Positions 59,385 through 63,201 of a DNA stretch of 63,201 nucleotides are shown piece by piece. Origin of the DNA: an uncultured Ruminococcus sp. (lineage in GTDB: Bacteria > Bacillota > Clostridia > Oscillospirales > Acutalibacteraceae); NCBI GenBank assembly GCA_905233755.1, contig CAJODM010000005.1:1-63201 (forward strand), written 5' to 3'. A program made the translations under genes and the position numbers. The notes under the pieces are model-generated. The model did no database searches and was not told the DNA's origin. It worked only from the letters and a program-made list of their open reading frames with translations. Each line of letters opens with the position of its first letter. Positions within the stretch are counted from its first letter, which is position 1.

Positions 59385-61786
59385 GACGGCTCTTATCCGT
59401 GTTGCTGTGCCTGATGCTCGCGCTGATGATGCTGCCGCTGACAGCAGCGGCTGAATCGACGCGGGTGATCACCGTTTCGCTCAGCGAGGACTATGACGAC
59501 AGCTATGCCAACATGGCGGTGCTGTCGAACGCGCTCGCCCAGTCCCAAGAGGGCGTCGCCCTCACCGTCAAGATCGCTCAACCGGGGCGGTACTATCTCG
59601 GGTCGGTCCGCACCGCGCTCAAGCTGCGCTCCAACACCACCCTTGATCTGAACGATGCGACGCTCGTCCGCTCGGAAGAGATGGGCAACCTCATCCAGAA
59701 CTGTGATTGGAACGGCGACACCGGCTCGGGCACCGGCTATACCCAGACCGAGAACATCGCCGTCATCAACGGCACGCTCGACGGATCGGGCGGCGCCGAC
59801 GACGAGATCAACCTCGTCAACCTCGGGCATGCGAGCGGGATCCGGCTGTCGAACCTGACGCTGAAGAACTGTACCGGCGGCCATCTGATCGAGCTGACCG
59901 GATGCGCCGATGCGGTCGTCTCGGGGTGCACCTTCACCGGCTATACGGCGAGCAAGCCCGACAACTCGATCGAGGCGATCCAGCTCGACATCTGTGACAA
60001 CACCGTCGCCGGAAGCTGGAACGGCGTGTACAACAGCGACTCGACCCCGTGCAGGAATATCACCGTCGACAACTGTACCTTTATCGACTATCCCTCGGGT
60101 GTCGGGAACCACAAGGGCATCGCCGGCGCACATAACACCGCTATCCGGATCACCAACAACCTCTTTCGCAACTCGCTCGATACCGTCCAGCCGGCGATAT
60201 GGGCGTATGACTTTGACAACAGCACGATAGCGGGCAACGTCATCATCGGCAACTATGGCACCGGCATCAAGCTCAGCGCCGGAGAGAACAACACTGTTCA
60301 AGGCAACGAGATCCACCTTGATGGCATCGGGATCCACACGACCCTCGCCAACAGCTATACCCTGCACCAAAGCTACGTCGTCACCAAGGAGCACGTCCTC
60401 GGCTGTACGATCAAGGATAACCTCATCTATACCACCGGCAACAACATCGGGGTCTGCATCTACAACAGCAGCACGGTGACGAGCTTCTCGGGCAACACGG
60501 TAAGCGCGGCGAACGCGACCGCCTTTACTGCATCGGGAAAGTCGCGGGTGCTAAGCATCACCGGCAACACCGTCACGTCGTCCTCGGCGTACGGGATGCT
60601 GCTGGCGACGAACGCCGTCATCGGCACCGTCAGCGTGAACAACGTCAGTGCGAAGAACCACGGCATCCAGACGAGCTCCTCTGCTGCGGTCACCACGCTC
60701 TCGGACAACACTGTCACGTCATCGGCGGGCAGCGGCATCTATGTCACCGCCGCCACCGCAACGACCATCACCGGCAACACCGTGAAGAACTGCGGCGCAA
60801 ACGGGATCCTCGTCTCGTCGAGCGGCGTCGTCACGACCGTTTCGAAGAACACCGTGACCGGATGCGTCGGCTACGGCATCCGGATCAATAACCCCTCGAT
60901 CTCCGTGCAGTTCGGCGGCAACGCGCTGTCGGGCAACACCGCCGGAGAGAGCAAGATCAGCGCTACCATCAAACCGCTGTATATCGCTGTGGACACCCCC
61001 GTTATCACCGCGCTGTCGAACACCTACGGCGGGGTGAAGATCAGCTGGGGCAGCATCGCCTATGCCGAGAAATACCGCGTGTTCGTCAAAACATCGTCCG
61101 GATGGAAGACGCTCGGCAACACCTCGTCGACCGCCTACACCCACACCGCCGCCGTATCGGGCACCAAGTACACCTATACCGTGCGGTGCATCTCGACCGA
61201 TCTGAAGAAATATACCAGCTCCTACAACAGCACCGGCAAGAGCATCACCTATGTCGCTGCGCCGTCGGTGACCGCTCTGTCGAACACCCTCACCGGCGTG
61301 AAGCTGACGTGGGGCGCGGTCGCAGGGGCGGCGACATATCGCGTGTTCGTCAAGACGTCGTCCGGATGGAAGACGCTCGGCAACACCTCGTCGACCGCCT
61401 ACACCCATACTGCCGCCGTGTCGGGCACCAAGTACACCTACACCGTGCGCGCGCTGAACAGCAAGGGAGCGTATGTCAGCGGCTACAACGCGACCGGCTG
61501 GAAGAAGACCTTCATTGCCGCTCCCCAAAACCCGACGCTGACGAACACCTCAGGCGGCGTCAGGGTGAGCTTTGAGAAACCCGTGGGCGCGGTGAAGTTC
61601 CGCGTCTTTCGCAAGACCGGCTCCTCCTCATGGAGCAATCTCACCGATACTACCGCGTCCGCCTATACCGATACCGCCGCGAAAAGCGGCGTTACCTATA
61701 CCTACACGGTGCGGTGTATCTCTGCAGACGCGTCGGCATACACCTCTGCCTATCGCGGCGGTTCGACGATAACGTGCCGACGATAA
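59381..61786 (+). CDS. Secreted beta-helix protein with three FN3-like modules
   Basis: An 801-residue protein with a signal peptide (LLSVLLCLMLALMMLPLTAAA). Residues about 65-530 form a right-handed parallel beta-helix of the pectate-lyase/NosD type (TTLDLNDATL, NLTLKNCTGGHLIELTGC, ITNNLFRN, then repeated ITGNTV-type turns). Three FN3-like modules follow (about 538-625, 626-712, 713-800), each with YRVF, GWKTL and YTYTVR. The first two share a nearly identical stretch. The start codon is TTG with AAAGGAGG upstream, overlapping the glycosyltransferase stop. It probably acts on or binds polysaccharide; no catalytic residues were identified. Confidence 0.85.
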   Translation: MRRLLSVLLCLMLALMMLPLTAAAESTRVITVSLSEDYDDSYANMAVLSNALAQSQEGVALTVKIAQPGRYYLGSVRTALKLRSNTTLDLNDATLVRSEEMGNLIQNCDWNGDTGSGTGYTQTENIAVINGTLDGSGGADDEINLVNLGHASGIRLSNLTLKNCTGGHLIELTGCADAVVSGCTFTGYTASKPDNSIEAIQLDICDNTVAGSWNGVYNSDSTPCRNITVDNCTFIDYPSGVGNHKGIAGAHNTAIRITNNLFRNSLDTVQPAIWAYDFDNSTIAGNVIIGNYGTGIKLSAGENNTVQGNEIHLDGIGIHTTLANSYTLHQSYVVTKEHVLGCTIKDNLIYTTGNNIGVCIYNSSTVTSFSGNTVSAANATAFTASGKSRVLSITGNTVTSSSAYGMLLATNAVIGTVSVNNVSAKNHGIQTSSSAAVTTLSDNTVTSSAGSGIYVTAATATTITGNTVKNCGANGILVSSSGVVTTVSKNTVTGCVGYGIRINNPSISVQFGGNALSGNTAGESKISATIKPLYIAVDTPVITALSNTYGGVKISWGSIAYAEKYRVFVKTSSGWKTLGNTSSTAYTHTAAVSGTKYTYTVRCISTDLKKYTSSYNSTGKSITYVAAPSVTALSNTLTGVKLTWGAVAGAATYRVFVKTSSGWKTLGNTSSTAYTHTAAVSGTKYTYTVRALNSKGAYVSGYNATGWKKTFIAAPQNPTLTNTSGGVRVSFEKPVGAVKFRVFRKTGSSSWSNLTDTTASAYTDTAAKSGVTYTYTVRCISADASAYTSAYRGGSTITCRR
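61076..61449 (+). repeat. Near-identical 110-bp DNA repeats inside the FN3-like modules
   Basis: Segments 61076-61185 and 61340-61449 encode the same protein stretch (RVFVKTSSGWKTLGNTSSTA and onwards) and differ at only a few bases. Their offset of 264 bases equals one module, pointing to recent internal duplication or gene conversion. Confidence 0.85.
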
Positions 61787-61809
61787 CACAGAAAGCCATA
61801 GAAATAGTA

Positions 61810-61840
61810 GCAGGGCTGCCGCACTAAGCGACAGCCCTGC
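61810..61840. terminator. Bidirectional terminator hairpin
   Basis: GCAGGGCTG (61810-61818) pairs with CAGCCCTGC (61832-61840) between two converging genes. T-runs are weak on both sides. Confidence 0.55.
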
Positions 61841-61857
61841 TATCATATTTGTCGGGA

Positions 61858-62688
61858 TCAGCCGATGTACTGCTGGGTCCAGTAGTAGCCCGAGGAGACG
61901 AACCCCACGCCGATCTGGGTATAGGAGCTGCTCAAGATGTTCGCGCGGTGAGAGGAGCTGTTCATCCATCCCTCGACCACACTTTCGGGGGTACGATACC
62001 CCATCGCGATGTTCTCGGCGGCAGCGCGATAGCTGATGCCGAACGCCCGCATCATCTCGAACGGGGTGCCATAGGTCGGCGAGGTATGGTCGAAGTAGTT
62101 GTTGTCGTGCATATCCTGGGACTTCAGTCGGGCGATACGGCTCAGCTCTACATTCACCGACAGCTCTGAGAGCCCGTAGCTCACACGCTCGGCGTTCGTC
62201 AGCCGGATGACCTCCAACTCTTCTTCGGACAACGTGTAGCCGCCGGACTCGGAGGAGGCCTCTGTCGACGGCTCGGTGGTGGGCGGAACCGTCGGCTGAA
62301 CTGTCGGTTCCTCAGTCGGCTCTTCTGTCAGCGGGGCGGTTGTTGGTTCGACAGCGGTCGGGTCGGCGGTCTCTTCGACCGTGGGGAGCTCGGCGGTATA
62401 AGGCAACGCGATCCCGTAAGGATCACTCAGCCGCGCCAAATGCCGCTGGATATAGGTGGCATCGCTGATGGTGACGCTGCCGCTCCTATCGACGTCAGCG
62501 AGCAGCTCTCCCTCATCGGTCAGATCAATATACCGCGCGAGCGAGCGCTGGATCACCGTCGCGTCGGTGATCGTGACTTCGCCGTCGCCGTCGGCGTCGC
62601 CCAGCAGCCCACTGCTCTGTGCAAGCGTTACCGCTGACAGCCCCGCGAGCAACAGAACCATGAGCAAAAGGGAAACGATCCTTTTCAT
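61858..62688 (-). CDS. Secreted CAP (SCP/PR1) domain protein with N-terminal dockerin
   Basis: A 276-residue protein. A signal peptide ends near LAQ (residue 24). Right after it come two dockerin-type calcium loops, DADGDGEVTITD and DVDRSGSVTISD, each followed by an ATxIQRxLA helix. A Thr/Pro/Glu-rich linker (about 95-145) joins them to a YkwD-like CAP domain (about 152-276) with NYFDHTSP, AENIAMGY and GWMNSSSHRANIL. Dockerins usually sit at the C-terminus, so the N-terminal place is unusual. It may be held by a cohesin on the cell surface; none is seen in this window. GGGAGGAAGT precedes the ATG at 62688. Confidence 0.88.
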   Translation of the reverse strand: MKRIVSLLLMVLLLAGLSAVTLAQSSGLLGDADGDGEVTITDATVIQRSLARYIDLTDEGELLADVDRSGSVTISDATYIQRHLARLSDPYGIALPYTAELPTVEETADPTAVEPTTAPLTEEPTEEPTVQPTVPPTTEPSTEASSESGGYTLSEEELEVIRLTNAERVSYGLSELSVNVELSRIARLKSQDMHDNNYFDHTSPTYGTPFEMMRAFGISYRAAAENIAMGYRTPESVVEGWMNSSSHRANILSSSYTQIGVGFVSSGYYWTQQYIG

Positions 62689-62732
62689 ATACTTCCTCCC
62701 AAGGGTGGGTCCCAACATCGGATAACAGGCAT

Positions 62733-62764
62733 AAGGCACCGACTGCATAACCAGTCGGTGCCTT
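62733..62764 (-). terminator. Terminator of the sortase-anchored protein gene
   Basis: AAGGCACCGACTG (62733-62745) pairs with CAGTCGGTGCCTT (62752-62764). It lies just past the stop of the gene ending at 62778; the T-run is short. Confidence 0.7.
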
Positions 62765-62777
62765 CTCGTTCAGATAA

Positions 62778-63201
62778 TTATCTCATGTGCTTTGCCTTCG
62801 GGCGACGCTTCAGATAGATCGCCTCGATGATAACTGCTGCCACAGCGAGCAGCACCGCCCACAGAACAACCACACCGGTCGAGCCGGTCTTCGGCGCGTT
62901 GATGTTGGTGTTCAGGATCTTGGCGTCCTCTTCGGTCGAGGAGGTCGAGCCCTCTGCCGGAGCGGTGGTTTCGTCGGTATCATCGGTATCGTCGTCGATG
63001 ATATCCGCGTCCCCATCGGCCGCGGTGGTGTCCTCGGCGGGGGCGATGGTAGTATCTTCAGCGGGAGATGCGGTAGTATCCTCAGCGGGAGCCGCAGTGG
63101 TGTCCTCGGCGGGGGCGGTGGTGTCCTCGGCGGGCGCGTCGGGTTCACCATCCTCTCTCTCGACGGTGATGAGCGCGGTCATGGTCGGCAGGTTCTCATC
63201 C
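62778..63201 (-). CDS. C-terminal part of a sortase-anchored surface protein (runs off the right edge)
   Basis: The frame is open to the window edge; about 140 residues are visible. A short ordered stretch is followed by five copies of an APAEDTT-type repeat, an Asp/Thr-rich spacer, then the sorting signal APKTG, a membrane segment (VVVLWAVLLAVAAVIIEAIY) and a basic tail LKRRPKAKHMR. This is the classical order of an LPxTG-like cell-wall anchor. The functional N-terminal part lies outside the window, so the role cannot be judged. Confidence 0.85.
   Translation of the reverse strand, partial: DENLPTMTALITVEREDGEPDAPAEDTTAPAEDTTAAPAEDTTASPAEDTTIAPAEDTTAADGDADIIDDDTDDTDETTAPAEGSTSSTEEDAKILNTNINAPKTGSTGVVVLWAVLLAVAAVIIEAIYLKRRPKAKHMR

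Noticed and set aside
1-63201. tRNA or rRNA genes
   Set aside because: No stretch with tRNA arm signatures or rRNA conserved sequence was recognised by reading; a covariance scan was not possible.

Overview
The window looks like a chromosome segment from a GC-rich member of the Clostridia (probably Oscillospirales/Ruminococcaceae-like). The grounds are Gram-positive ribosome-binding sites, a cysteine T-box, a TPP riboswitch in front of thiT-thiN, an ANTAR antiterminator linked to nitrogen genes, type III glutamine synthetase, RqcH, a SigH-like sigma factor, dockerin-type calcium repeats and a sortase-type C-terminus. No rRNA or tRNA gene was recognised. The organism assignment is inference.

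Left end (1-4100) is an AT-richer accessory patch. It holds a transposase-like remnant, a broken conjugative-element lysozyme gene (20-bp tandem duplication), and a self-contained RNA-guided locus: a promoter, a 505-residue TnpB/Cas12-like RuvC nuclease (987-2504), a 190-base structured non-coding stretch with a partial anti-repeat, an 11-repeat CRISPR array (2702-3396) and a hairpin terminator. No cas1, cas2 or tnpA is visible. A disrupted DUF6809-like gene follows. This locus is the most interesting part of the window.

4134-15331 is a nitrogen-assimilation island: glnN and an Amt-PII fusion on the minus strand, divergent from a split glutamate synthase operon (amidotransferase, FMN synthase with ferredoxin motifs, polyferredoxin, FAD/NAD oxidoreductase, GXGXG subunit). 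A glutamine synthetase homologue that has lost three of six metal ligands and an ANTAR response regulator come next. Three leaders (glx operon, glnN, amt) each have a hairpin with an AA(C/A)GGC hexaloop whose 3' part is also the 5' arm of a terminator. This fits antitermination by the ANTAR protein.

15383-47839 is mostly housekeeping: pyrG, a YdcF-like membrane protein, Na/Pi-PhoU transporter, rqcH, rlmH, a WalJ-like hydrolase, murA, comM-like, a SigH-like sigma factor, trmK-nif3-like, trmB, a two-component system, DUF1385-prmC, recA-recX-rimO-pgsA, T-box-cysE-cysS, pgk-tpiA-gpmI, trmL and a GH25 lysozyme.

48003-63201 is rich in surface proteins: an unrecognised protein made of two near-identical modules, two beta-helix-type lipoproteins, an LRR-FN3-dockerin protein, thiT-thiN under a TPP riboswitch, an NhaC antiporter, a flippase-like/glycosyltransferase/beta-helix-FN3 operon, a dockerin-CAP protein and the C-terminus of a sortase-anchored protein running off the right edge.
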